Assembly: GCA_020634455.1 (NCBI GenBank)
Contig: JACKBQ010000002.1
Span: 186,001-250,000, forward strand
Length of the DNA stretch: 64,000 bases
Reading direction: 5' to 3'
From: Ardenticatenaceae bacterium
Lineage (GTDB): Bacteria > Chloroflexota > Anaerolineae > Promineifilales > Promineifilaceae
This document shows positions 18,768 through 27,200 of the stretch, in pieces. Each line of letters opens with the position of its first letter. The first letter of the stretch is position 1. The notes under the pieces were generated by a model. The model saw only the letters and a list, made by a program, of their open reading frames with translations, did not search any database and was not told the DNA's origin. Both the position numbers and the translations under genes were made by a program.

Positions 18768-19649
18768 ATGGATATCGAAACATTACGACAGTGGGTGGCC
18801 CAGCGCGACACCTACAGCATTTTAGAGACGGTTGATGTGCACACTGGTGAGCGAACGGTGCTTCAGGAATTTGACACTGTGATTGAAGCGCCAAACTGGA
18901 CGACAGACGGCCGTTTCCTCATCTACAACAGCCGGGGCAGCATGTTTAGCTATGAACTGACCACCGGGCAAATCCGGCAGATTGACACCGGCCTGGCCAC
19001 CGACTGCAACAATGACCACGTCCTCTCGCCCGACAACCGCGAATTGGCCGTCAGCCACCACACCAACGAGGATGCCCAATCACGCATTTACATTTTGCCG
19101 CTGGCGGGCGGTGCGCCCCGGCTGGTCACCGACAAAGCGCCCAGCTACCTGCACGGCTGGTCGCCCGACGGTGCGCGGCTGGCCTACTGCGCCGAGCGCG
19201 GCGGCCAGTACGACATCTACACCATTTCCGTGAACGGCGGCGCGGAAACCCAGCTCACCAACGAACCGGGTCTGGACGACGGGCCGGAATATTCACCAGA
19301 CGGCCGTCACATCTGGTTTAACTCCGTGCGCAGCGGCCTGATGCAAATCTGGCGCATGGAGGCGGATGGGGCCAATCCTACGCACATGGTTCAGGAAGAG
19401 GCCAACTGCTGGTTCCCGCACGTGTCGCCAGACGGCCGTCTCGTCACCTACATCGCCTACGCCAAAGGGGATGTGGAACCGGGTGACCATCCGCCGAACA
19501 AAAACGTGGAGCTGCGGCTGGTTCCAGCCGCAGGCGGCACCTCCAAAACCATCGTCAAGCTGTTTGGCGGGCAGGGCACCATGAACGTGAATTCGTGGTC
19601 GCCAGATAACCGAACAATCGCTTTTGTCTCTTATCGGCTCAAGGAATAA
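18768..19649 (+). CDS. TolB-like WD40/PD40 beta-propeller protein
   Basis: The 293 residues contain five S-P-D-x-R/G-x-x-A/I motifs at about 45-residue intervals (for example S-P-D-N-R-E-L-A, S-P-D-G-A-R-L-A-Y, S-P-D-G-R-H-I-W). These are blades of a TolB/PD40 propeller. There is no signal peptide, unlike TolB, so it is probably cytoplasmic. Homologues often sit beside sugar-acid degradation genes (oligogalacturonate lyase-like). Its position before a Gfo/Idh/MocA enzyme fits a carbohydrate context. No catalytic residues could be assigned. Confidence 0.78.
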   Translation: MDIETLRQWVAQRDTYSILETVDVHTGERTVLQEFDTVIEAPNWTTDGRFLIYNSRGSMFSYELTTGQIRQIDTGLATDCNNDHVLSPDNRELAVSHHTNEDAQSRIYILPLAGGAPRLVTDKAPSYLHGWSPDGARLAYCAERGGQYDIYTISVNGGAETQLTNEPGLDDGPEYSPDGRHIWFNSVRSGLMQIWRMEADGANPTHMVQEEANCWFPHVSPDGRLVTYIAYAKGDVEPGDHPPNKNVELRLVPAAGGTSKTIVKLFGGQGTMNVNSWSPDNRTIAFVSYRLKE

Positions 19650-19661
19650 AAGGAAATGAAG

Positions 19662-20801
19662 ATGAACATTCAACCCGTAAAAACGGCCGTAATCGGCTGT
19701 GGCGTGATCAGCGATGCGTACCTGCAAACGATGACACAAAAATTTAACATTCTCGATGTTGTTGGTTGCTGCGATCGCAACCCAGAGAAGGCACAGGCGG
19801 CGGCGCAAAAATATGGCATCAAAGCGCTGACCATAGAAGAAATATTGGCCGACGAGACCATCGAAATTGTCGTCAATCTCACGACGCCAGCCTCTCATTA
19901 TCCGGTCATCAAGCAGCTTCTGGAAGCAGGCAAGCATGTTTACACAGAAAAGGTTTTATCTGTCAGGCTGGATCATGCTGCCGAGCTTGTCAAAATTGCC
20001 GACAACAAAAATCTGTATCTGGGTGCGGCACCGGATACCTTTTTAGGGTCAGCAATCCAAACGGCTCGATATGTTGTTGACAGCGGCCTGATCGGTGAAG
20101 TGACGTCTTGCTACTGTGCGCTTACCAGAGATGGCGAGATTCTCAATCGGGCCTTCCCATTCACCGCTAAAGAGGGTGGCGGCTTCGGTTTTGATGTGGG
20201 AATTTATTACATCACCGCCCTTTTAAGTATTTTGGGGCCAGTCAAAGAAGTATCTGGGGTTGTGCAGACCAGGAAACCAGAAAGACCCTATTATTCACTG
20301 GAAAAATTTGGCGAAACGTTTCCAGTCGAATGCGAAAATTTCATGTCTGGCATTTTGCTTTTTGAGCGCGGGACGGTGGGCAATGTTTTATTTGACGCCA
20401 ACTCCATTTTCATTTTGCCGGAAAAGCCCAGTCTGGTCTTGTTTGGCACTATGGGCATTCTGTATATGGCCGATCCCAATCAGTTTGGAGGAGACGTTCG
20501 CGTTATTTTGAAGGGAAATAATGAGCCTGTCACCATGCAGCAAAGTCATGCCTTTCATGATGAATGTCGGGGACTTGGCGTGGCTGAAATGGCCTGGGCA
20601 ATGCGAATGGGCAGAAAAAATCGTGCCAACAAAGAGCTGGCTTACCATGCGCTTGAGGTACTGCACGGCATCGTCAAAAGCAGCGAAACAAAATCGAATC
20701 AGATGCTGGAGTCCACTTTTGAGCCAATATCGCCTCTGCCGCGTGGATATACGGGGCAAGGGTTCTTTGGGTTCATTGAAGAGACGGGCATTGCTCTTTG
20801 A
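19662..20801 (+). CDS. Gfo/Idh/MocA family oxidoreductase
   Basis: The 379-residue enzyme has an N-terminal Rossmann fold (A-V-I-G-C-G-V-I-S-D-A-Y at about 9-20) and the family's E-K-V-L-S variant of the E-K-P motif near residue 95. The C-terminal alpha/beta domain contains G-G-G-F-G-F-D-V-G-I-Y-Y. Family members oxidise or epimerise sugars and inositols with bound NAD(P). Two ATG codons compete; 19662 is preferred because AAAAGGA is seven bases before it and only one base before 19656. It ends the redox cluster. Confidence 0.88.
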   Translation: MNIQPVKTAVIGCGVISDAYLQTMTQKFNILDVVGCCDRNPEKAQAAAQKYGIKALTIEEILADETIEIVVNLTTPASHYPVIKQLLEAGKHVYTEKVLSVRLDHAAELVKIADNKNLYLGAAPDTFLGSAIQTARYVVDSGLIGEVTSCYCALTRDGEILNRAFPFTAKEGGGFGFDVGIYYITALLSILGPVKEVSGVVQTRKPERPYYSLEKFGETFPVECENFMSGILLFERGTVGNVLFDANSIFILPEKPSLVLFGTMGILYMADPNQFGGDVRVILKGNNEPVTMQQSHAFHDECRGLGVAEMAWAMRMGRKNRANKELAYHALEVLHGIVKSSETKSNQMLESTFEPISPLPRGYTGQGFFGFIEETGIAL

Positions 20802-20874
20802 GCAAATCATAGAAAATTCTTGGTTCAAAACCGGGAGGTATGTTGGTACTTGGCTAAGTATCTGTCTGAATAAG

Positions 20875-20975
20875 AGCCACAGAGGGCACAGAGCGTTTTA
20901 AGGTGTAGACTCATGTTTCAGAGTTTCTTTTTCCTACTTCGGCTACGCTCAGCACAAGCCTGTGGCTTTTTTGGA
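20875..20975. repeat. Imperfect palindromic intergenic repeat with T-run
   Basis: AGCCACAG (20875-20882) and CTGTGGCT (20960-20967) form the ends of a long stem-loop followed by T6. It is related to the 9463-9528 element and may terminate the Gfo/Idh/MocA transcript. The interior holds CTTCGGCTACGCTCAG, a typical dispersed-repeat word. Confidence 0.5.
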
Positions 20976-21058
20976 TAGATTCTGTGGTAAATGCGGGCGA
21001 AATGGTTGCGATCCAGGTTCCCTTCGTTCTGGCAGCGTGTAATTGTTTTTATAATAGC

Positions 21059-21091
21059 AAAACGGCCGTTTCTGGTGAGAAACGGCCGTTT
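21059..21091 (-). terminator. Hairpin terminator of tRNA remnant A, built from two ACGGCCGT palindromes
   Basis: Read on the - strand, AAACGGCCGTTTC and GAAACGGCCGTTT form a 13-bp stem with a short loop directly after the tRNA 3' end. Only TTTTG follows the stem. A very similar hairpin follows tRNA remnant B at 29817-29849. Confidence 0.65.
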
Positions 21092-21098
21092 TTCATAC

Positions 21099-21127
21099 CT
21101 GTCGGGGTAGCCGGATTTGAACCGACA
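21099..21127 (-). tRNA. Truncated tRNA 3' end (T-arm and acceptor strand), attachment-site remnant A
   Basis: On the - strand the sequence reads GTCGG-TTCAAAT-CCGGC, a proper T-arm, then TACCCCGA as the acceptor 3' strand. The missing 5' strand would be CGGGGTA, as in tRNA-Pro, although identity cannot be proven without the anticodon. No D-arm or anticodon arm precedes it. Tyrosine-recombinase-like codons follow instead. This is the signature left when an element integrates into a tRNA 3' end. Confidence 0.65.
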
Positions 21128-21179
21128 AGCAAGTGTCTCGCCCATTTCTTTCTGACCAGATCTCACCCTTTCTAAAAAC

Positions 21180-21342
21180 AGCCAACACCCCCACCACCCA
21201 AAGCGCCTGCGAACTTGGCCTGCGCCAATTCCATCTCATGGTGCGTGCCAAGCTGCGCGTGAGTGAAGTGGTTGCCCTGCAACTGGACGACATTTCTATT
21301 ACGGAGCGGCAAGGTCAGATTATGGTGCAAGCTTGTCTCTAG
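21180..21342 (+). pseudogene. Tyrosine recombinase (phage integrase) fragment
   Basis: The reading frame ending at 21342 carries L-R-V-S-E-V-V-A-L-Q-L-D-D-I-S-I-T-E-R-Q-G-Q, which matches the XerC/integrase box around the first catalytic Arg (G-L-R-x-S-E). The Arg is retained, but the rest of the catalytic domain (H-x-x-R, Tyr) is absent. The fragment directly abuts the tRNA remnant, as expected for a decayed tRNA-targeting integrase. No functional product is likely. Confidence 0.55.
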
Positions 21343-21358
21343 ATATCCTCAATAAACA

Positions 21359-23608
21359 TCAACGACGAATATAAAGATGGAAATGATTTGATTCATCTTC
21401 GATGGCAAAAGTTGTCATATCGTCCGCGTTTTCTAACAATTTAATATTTCGCCACGCGCCGTCAGGGGTGATTGCGCTCAAGCGCTCTTCGTTCTCTTGA
21501 AAAAGATGACTATGGTCTTCCTGGTCTCGGAAAGCGAACAGCACTTTGGACTGATGCGTACCCAATAAAATAATATCATTCCAGGCCCCATCAGGCGTGA
21601 TCATTTCCCAACCGCCACCCTTTCGGGCGTATAGATAATGGTTTCGGGCCTCGTTCCGAAAGCGATAATACCCTTGCCCTTCTTGCTCACCCAAAAAGGC
21701 AACATGTGTCCACATACCAAAATCCGCTTGAAGCGTGAGGCGATGTAGCAACGGCGAGCTTTCTTGTTGCACAAAAAGATCAATACCTGTTCTTCTATTG
21801 TAAAAACTGAAAAGAGCTTCGCCGTTAACCGCTCCTACAAAAGCTATGCTATCCCACCCATTCTCTTCAGTCATTAGCGCCTGCCAATGGCTATCGGAAT
21901 ATTGATAAAGATGCCAGCTATTACTCTGCGCGTCCTGAAAGCGATAGAACTCTTTGCTGCCTTGCCGCTCGATAAAAAGTCGATTTTTCCAGTTCCCGTC
22001 AGGGTTATCCATATCCCCTTGCTCGTTTTGTTTTTGTTCATTCTTTGCGAGCAAGGGGGCGTTGGAAGTCTCCATATCCTCAGAGGGTGAGACCCACTTC
22101 AAAACAGTACCATGGCGCTCATAGAAAGCAGCAAGGCGGTTGCCGTGTTCAAATTTATAGTATGATTTACCTTTCGGATTTACTAGAAATTGGATTCGCT
22201 TCCATGAGGGCATTAAATTTTGCCACGATTGGCTTGCTTCATTGGCAGGCGTCCTACAATCATAAGCCCGCAAAAGAAGATCTTGTTCACTGTCGACAGG
22301 ATTAAACAAGCAAGCGACTTTCCCCTCATGTTCGCCTAAAATAGTGATTTTACGCCATGCTGTATCTTTAGGAGAAATGGCATGCCAACGATTGTTATTG
22401 TCTCGCAGATATAATTTTACGGAAAAGGGTCCTTGTTTTACTAGAAAATTGAAGAAAATTTGACCTTTTGATGCATGCTGCCATTCGATTAACGCCCACT
22501 CACCGGCAGGCGTAATATCAGATAACTGACTGTCTTTTAATTGATATAGGTATTGTCTCACCTGCTCATCTATGTTTTGTGTCATGCTCAGGTAAACCTT
22601 GTTGCCGTGCTCCCCTAAAAACTTGACCCCATCCCATTCCCAATCGGGTGTGATGTCCTGCCAGCTGCCGGCTTGAAATTCATATAAATGTAAATGTTCG
22701 GCACTTTGACAGGTGAACAGAGACTTATTCTCATATCGCCCCACCAACCTGAAATGAGACAAGCCTTCGGGATTGATTAATACCAAATGGTCATTTTCCA
22801 ATTTGTAGAGATTGCTATTAAATGATAAATAGGCCTTGCTTTTGTCCTTGCCGTAATAGCCGAACGATTCTAACTCGTCAACGGGTAGAAGAAACTTCGT
22901 TTTTTTCCAGCCCCCATTTTCTGGCCACAGGAAAAACCAATCATTTTCCTTGTCTAGACCAAGAACCAATAATTCACTTCCTGGCCCATTATCAAAATCA
23001 AAGCCTTGCCATGTTCCCTCAGGGGTGATATCTGTCAGGTTGCCGTTTTCCAAAGAATAGAATATCCCCTTGCCCTCATTGCTAATTACGACAATGTACA
23101 CTTGGCCTTCATATTTTTCTGAAATCTTGAATTCAGCCCACGATTCCTCGGGGTTTGAAAGGGTGAGCATCCCGTTTTCCAGCGTATAAATTCCGCTTTT
23201 TTTATTGGAATATTCGCCTACAGATCCTATAAAGGAAAGCTTATCTTCTGAATCGCTGAATATGTAATCAATGGAGGGTGCCGTTGCGTTGTCATAACTT
23301 GTGAGGAGTGTCACTATGTACTTATCTACTTCATAGAGGTATGTTTTTTCTTTCAGCGCGACTGCGAAGTGAAATTTTTCGCTATACCCATCCAAAAACA
23401 GGAGATCTTCTAAGCTTGTGTCGGGTGGCAGGTCAAAGTGATGCAAACGGCCGTTTATCACGATAAAGGCATGCTGTTTTTCATCACGCCCTCTAAATTG
23501 GGCGAACAATGTGTTGCGCTCATATCTTGTTGAGACGATATTCTCCCACACCAAATCATCAGGCGTTCTATCTATCCATGTTGGTACATTAATCAATTGA
23601 TTGTTCAT
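21359..23608 (-). CDS. Large DITP-repeat (propeller-like) protein, third gene of operon
   Basis: I do not recognise this 749-residue protein. It consists of about eleven degenerate repeats of roughly 45-60 residues with the consensus W-x-D-I-T-P-x-G-x-W-x-x-I-x-F-L-G-E-x-x-G-K, then aromatic-rich Y-F-x-F and L-Y-x-L. The pattern suggests beta-propeller or beta-solenoid blades. It has no signal peptide, membrane segment or catalytic motif. A charged linker rich in Gln/Asn/Glu separates two repeat blocks near residue 500. Unlike its two upstream paralogues it lacks Calx-beta and carbohydrate-binding tails. AGAGGA precedes the ATG and the gap to the upstream gene is 41 bp, so one transcript is likely. 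The DNA is AT-rich compared with the flanks. Confidence 0.75.
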   Translation of the reverse strand: MNNQLINVPTWIDRTPDDLVWENIVSTRYERNTLFAQFRGRDEKQHAFIVINGRLHHFDLPPDTSLEDLLFLDGYSEKFHFAVALKEKTYLYEVDKYIVTLLTSYDNATAPSIDYIFSDSEDKLSFIGSVGEYSNKKSGIYTLENGMLTLSNPEESWAEFKISEKYEGQVYIVVISNEGKGIFYSLENGNLTDITPEGTWQGFDFDNGPGSELLVLGLDKENDWFFLWPENGGWKKTKFLLPVDELESFGYYGKDKSKAYLSFNSNLYKLENDHLVLINPEGLSHFRLVGRYENKSLFTCQSAEHLHLYEFQAGSWQDITPDWEWDGVKFLGEHGNKVYLSMTQNIDEQVRQYLYQLKDSQLSDITPAGEWALIEWQHASKGQIFFNFLVKQGPFSVKLYLRDNNNRWHAISPKDTAWRKITILGEHEGKVACLFNPVDSEQDLLLRAYDCRTPANEASQSWQNLMPSWKRIQFLVNPKGKSYYKFEHGNRLAAFYERHGTVLKWVSPSEDMETSNAPLLAKNEQKQNEQGDMDNPDGNWKNRLFIERQGSKEFYRFQDAQSNSWHLYQYSDSHWQALMTEENGWDSIAFVGAVNGEALFSFYNRRTGIDLFVQQESSPLLHRLTLQADFGMWTHVAFLGEQEGQGYYRFRNEARNHYLYARKGGGWEMITPDGAWNDIILLGTHQSKVLFAFRDQEDHSHLFQENEERLSAITPDGAWRNIKLLENADDMTTFAIEDESNHFHLYIRR

Positions 23609-23649
23609 TTTAATCCTCTGCTACGGATTGTTTAGAATTTGCAGTTACC

Positions 23650-24100
23650 TTACGGCACCTTCTTAATAATCACATTGTCAATATAAAGTTGATCCCCTGC
23701 CAGCCAGACACCCGGGCGGAGGATAAAATAAAGACGGCCGTCATTGGTGGTTGGCCCACTAAAATTGGAAGCAGTAAAGGGAATGGTAAACGACTGCCAG
23801 CTCGTCGTCACATCAATATCTGCCCAATTGCTGTTGCTGTATCTATGAGTGTCATTGGTGTTTTGGGTGAGCCTAAGCGATAACTTTCGATTGTCAGACG
23901 CCTTTGCCGAAAAAGTAAGCACATATTTTTGACCCAGCTCCAGCGTGATGTCACTTTGGTACAGATAACTCCTGGCACTGTTGTCTTTACTAAAAGTAAT
24001 GGCCGCCGAATAAAGCCCCTCATCCGCATCAGATGATGTTACTGCCCAACTGGCATCCCCGTTCGGACTTTCAAAAGTCCAACCTGTGTTATCGCTTTCA
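23650..24100. repeat. Direct repeat copy 1: CBM-like 3' region shared by paralogues
   Basis: The 3' end of the second operon gene is near-identical at DNA level to 26749-27200 in the first. The shared stretch covers the stop region, the CBM-like domain and the junction to the Calx-beta domain. The copies are about 3.1 kb apart in direct orientation. Confidence 0.8.
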
Positions 24101-26691
24101 AAACCAGGATTGTTCAGTATGTTATCCGGCGCATCATCGTCAATAATGGTGATCGTCACAGACGTGACGCTGCCCGTCACTGCATTCCCTATGATGTTGC
24201 TAATCGAGACGACCACCGTTTCATTCCCCTCTATAGCTGCATCATCCTTGCCGGTAAGCGTAATGCTCCCCTGTGTACTTCCTGCCGGGATGGTAATCAG
24301 AGGATTTGAAGAGTCATAATCATTGGCAACGGCCGTTGAACTGGTATCTCCAATAACAAGAATGATAGTCACATCCGTGGCTGCCGGTTCTGACAGCGTG
24401 GCCGTGATAGCAGCCTGCCCCCCACTTTCTGCAAGGGACGTGTTGTCTACACTTAAGTCCACGGTTGGCCAATCATTGTCTTCGAGGGTGGCGGTAACGG
24501 CCGTTGTGCTGCCCAGCACGGCATCCCCCGTGACGCTTACAATAGAGACGATGACCGTTTCGTTCCCTTCTACCGCGGTGTCCTCTATGGCTGTAAGCGT
24601 GATGCTGCTCTGGGTATCGCCTGCCGGTATGGTGATTGTTGTATCGGAAGCGGTATAGTCACTGTCTTTAATTGCTGTACCGCTAAAGGTCAGATTGATG
24701 GTTACATCCCATTCGGCCGGGGCCGACAAAGTCGCTGTGATCTTTACAGCACCACTGCCTTCCGCAAATGAAGCGCTGTCAAGGCTTAAATCAGCGATAG
24801 ACGCTGGATATATACACAATCGTCCGCTTGAGAGAAAGTAAAATTTATTCTCTTCTTCTATCAAATGGGTCAAATGGCTAGAATAATTGGGGGTTCTAAA
24901 ACCGGGTAGAATCGCAAGTCTTATATTCCACTTGCCTGGGGGGGTAATATTGTAAAAAGTGCCATTATTTAGTTCATAAAGATATGATTCTCGAGAATCA
25001 TTCATAATACGAAAGTAACCTTTACCGTTGAATTCGCCGTAGATTTCAACCTCTTTCGTCGTGTCTGGCAGGGTTATAGCTTTCAAATTTCCATTATCTA
25101 ATTCATGGAAACCCAAAGTATTTCCAGAATTATCCGATAGTCTAACGTATCCTTTATTATCTACCCTATAAAATTGAATGCCATTTGCACCTTGGGGAGT
25201 AAGGTTTGAAAAATTACCGCTACGTAGCTCATATAGGTATTGGGTGCCACCATATAGGGTACCATCACTTATAAAGCCGATGAAATACACGCTATCATTC
25301 ATCTGCGCTATAGGCCAAATTTTATACAAATTGCCCGTTGGAGCCGGAGGGGTTATTTCGCTAATGATGTCATTCTCTAACTTATACAGATGCGTATTGT
25401 TATTCTGATCTACAAAACGAAGAATTTCATGCCCATCCATTTTGGTGAGAAATGCATGATCGAAAGATGCACTATCCCCCACAAATTTTATATCCCACGA
25501 CCATGTGCTCGATGGGGTCAAATCTGTGAAGCTGCCATTTTCTAGCTTAAAAACATGAGAGTTTCCAGATTCCGCCCAGAAACAGAAGAATTTTTTACTG
25601 TTTATCTCATATAGAAATCTTATTTCACGCCAATTGCCTGCAGGGGTTACATTGTGAAGTTTGTTGGTATCAAGCTTATATACCTGATAATGTTGATCTT
25701 TGAAACTGAAATAGACTTCATTTTCATGCTCGCATAACAATGCTATTTGAAAATGCGGTACATGATAAAATTTGGAAGGGGTTATGCCTTTAAAATCCAC
25801 ATTATCTAGTTCATATAAACGAGGTTTAAGCGAACTTTTAACGAGGTACAACCCGCCAGATGAAGTTAGCATATTGGCTTGTCTGGTATCTTGTGAATAT
25901 ATGGATGTAAGTGTATCCCCAACAAGCTTATAACAATCGAACTTCGATAAATTTCCTCTGAAAGTGAAGTAATTTTCTCCATTAATATGAAAATATTCTA
26001 TTGAGAAACTACCAGACCATCCTTGAGGTGTTTTGTCAGTCAGTGTGCCATTGTTAAGTTCATAAAGATAGACAAGGGTATGTGAAGGATGATCGTTGAA
26101 TGGACCTTGACCAGACACAGAAAAATAATATTTGCTATTAGCTTCACCTAGGAATTCAATTTTTCGATTTTTAATTGTTGTAGTCGGGAGCGTTAACATC
26201 TCCAGCCTACCATTTTTCTCCTCAAATAAATACTCCTCTTGATCCCCGAAACGGCTACTGTTCATTTTTTCAAGCTTAAAAAACAATTTGCTTGTCGTCT
26301 CTATAGTATTACGTTTGCGGTGCGAGAAATGCCATTCACCGGTTGGGGTAATATTTTCAAGGCTGTTATTCACTAACTTATAAAAGCGATCTGGTTTTTT
26401 ATGGTCATCTATTTTTCTAAAGTCATATAGCACAAAATATCCTTCATTCCCTACTTCAAAGAGTTCTACTTTGGAGGGTGGTCTTAAAGTATAGGCATCA
26501 GAGTAGGCGTCGGAGGGCGTGATATCTATTAGTTCTCCATTATTCAGTTTAGCAATCTTTCCTTTAATCCCATTAAATGCATGAAAATACTTTATGCTTT
26601 GTATCTCGCCCAAAAATGCTATGCTATAAGGAAATCTCGAATCATCCTCAAGTGTAAGGGTAATGTCTTTGAAGAGTTGTTGTGCTGTCAT
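23650..26691 (-). CDS. Large DITP-repeat protein with two Calx-beta domains and CBM-like tail
   Basis: This 1013-residue protein has about a dozen 45-55-residue DITP repeats (residues 1-620). Two Calx-beta-like domains follow (about 625-850), each with V-x-L-S-x-A-x-F-x-E-x-x-G and A-x-E-G-N-E-T-V. The C-terminus (about 855-1013) is a jelly-roll carbohydrate-binding-like domain: L-N-N-P-G-F-E-S-D-N-T-G-W, ending D-Q-L-Y-I-D-N-V-I-I-K. Calx-beta and CBM domains are usually extracellular and Ca2+-dependent, yet no signal peptide is visible. Secretion by a leaderless route, or a cytoplasmic role, is open. An AGGAG lies 13 bases before the ATG. Function unknown. Confidence 0.78.
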   Translation of the reverse strand: MTAQQLFKDITLTLEDDSRFPYSIAFLGEIQSIKYFHAFNGIKGKIAKLNNGELIDITPSDAYSDAYTLRPPSKVELFEVGNEGYFVLYDFRKIDDHKKPDRFYKLVNNSLENITPTGEWHFSHRKRNTIETTSKLFFKLEKMNSSRFGDQEEYLFEEKNGRLEMLTLPTTTIKNRKIEFLGEANSKYYFSVSGQGPFNDHPSHTLVYLYELNNGTLTDKTPQGWSGSFSIEYFHINGENYFTFRGNLSKFDCYKLVGDTLTSIYSQDTRQANMLTSSGGLYLVKSSLKPRLYELDNVDFKGITPSKFYHVPHFQIALLCEHENEVYFSFKDQHYQVYKLDTNKLHNVTPAGNWREIRFLYEINSKKFFCFWAESGNSHVFKLENGSFTDLTPSSTWSWDIKFVGDSASFDHAFLTKMDGHEILRFVDQNNNTHLYKLENDIISEITPPAPTGNLYKIWPIAQMNDSVYFIGFISDGTLYGGTQYLYELRSGNFSNLTPQGANGIQFYRVDNKGYVRLSDNSGNTLGFHELDNGNLKAITLPDTTKEVEIYGEFNGKGYFRIMNDSRESYLYELNNGTFYNITPPGKWNIRLAILPGFRTPNYSSHLTHLIEEENKFYFLSSGRLCIYPASIADLSLDSASFAEGSGAVKITATLSAPAEWDVTINLTFSGTAIKDSDYTASDTTITIPAGDTQSSITLTAIEDTAVEGNETVIVSIVSVTGDAVLGSTTAVTATLEDNDWPTVDLSVDNTSLAESGGQAAITATLSEPAATDVTIILVIGDTSSTAVANDYDSSNPLITIPAGSTQGSITLTGKDDAAIEGNETVVVSISNIIGNAVTGSVTSVTITIIDDDAPDNILNNPGFESDNTGWTFESPNGDASWAVTSSDADEGLYSAAITFSKDNSARSYLYQSDITLELGQKYVLTFSAKASDNRKLSLRLTQNTNDTHRYSNSNWADIDVTTSWQSFTIPFTASNFSGPTTNDGRLYFILRPGVWLAGDQLYIDNVIIKKVP

Positions 26692-26748
26692 TGTGTATGT
26701 TAATCTCCTAACTAATCTACAGTTTTTTTTTGTTGTTTTCCAAACCTA

Positions 26749-27200
26749 TCAGGGCACCTTCTTAATAATCACATTGTCAATATAAAGTTGATCCCCTGCC
26801 AGCCAGACACCCGGGCGGAGGATAAAATAAAGACGGCCGTCATTGGTGGCTGGCCCGGTAAACCTGGAAGCAGTAAAAGGAATGGTAAACGTTTGCCACA
26901 TTGTAGTCACATCAATATCTGCCCAATTACTGTCGCTATAGATAATGGTGTCATTGGTGTTTTTGGTGAGCCTAAGCGATAACTTTCGATTATCAGACGC
27001 TTTTGCCGAAAAAGTAAGCTCATATTTTTTCCCCAGCTCCAGTGCGATGTCACTTTGGTGCAAATAACTCCTCGCACTGCTGTTTTTACTAAAAGTAATG
27101 GCCGCCGAATAAAGCCCCTCATCAGCCTCAAGTGGCGTCACTGCCCAAATGGCATCCCCGTTCGGACTTTCAAATGTCCAACCTGTGTCATCGTCTTCAA
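26749..27200. repeat. Direct repeat copy 2: CBM-like 3' region shared by paralogues
   Basis: Partner of 23650-24100. Scattered substitutions, mostly silent or conservative, separate the two copies. Recent duplication or gene conversion is inferred. Confidence 0.8.
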
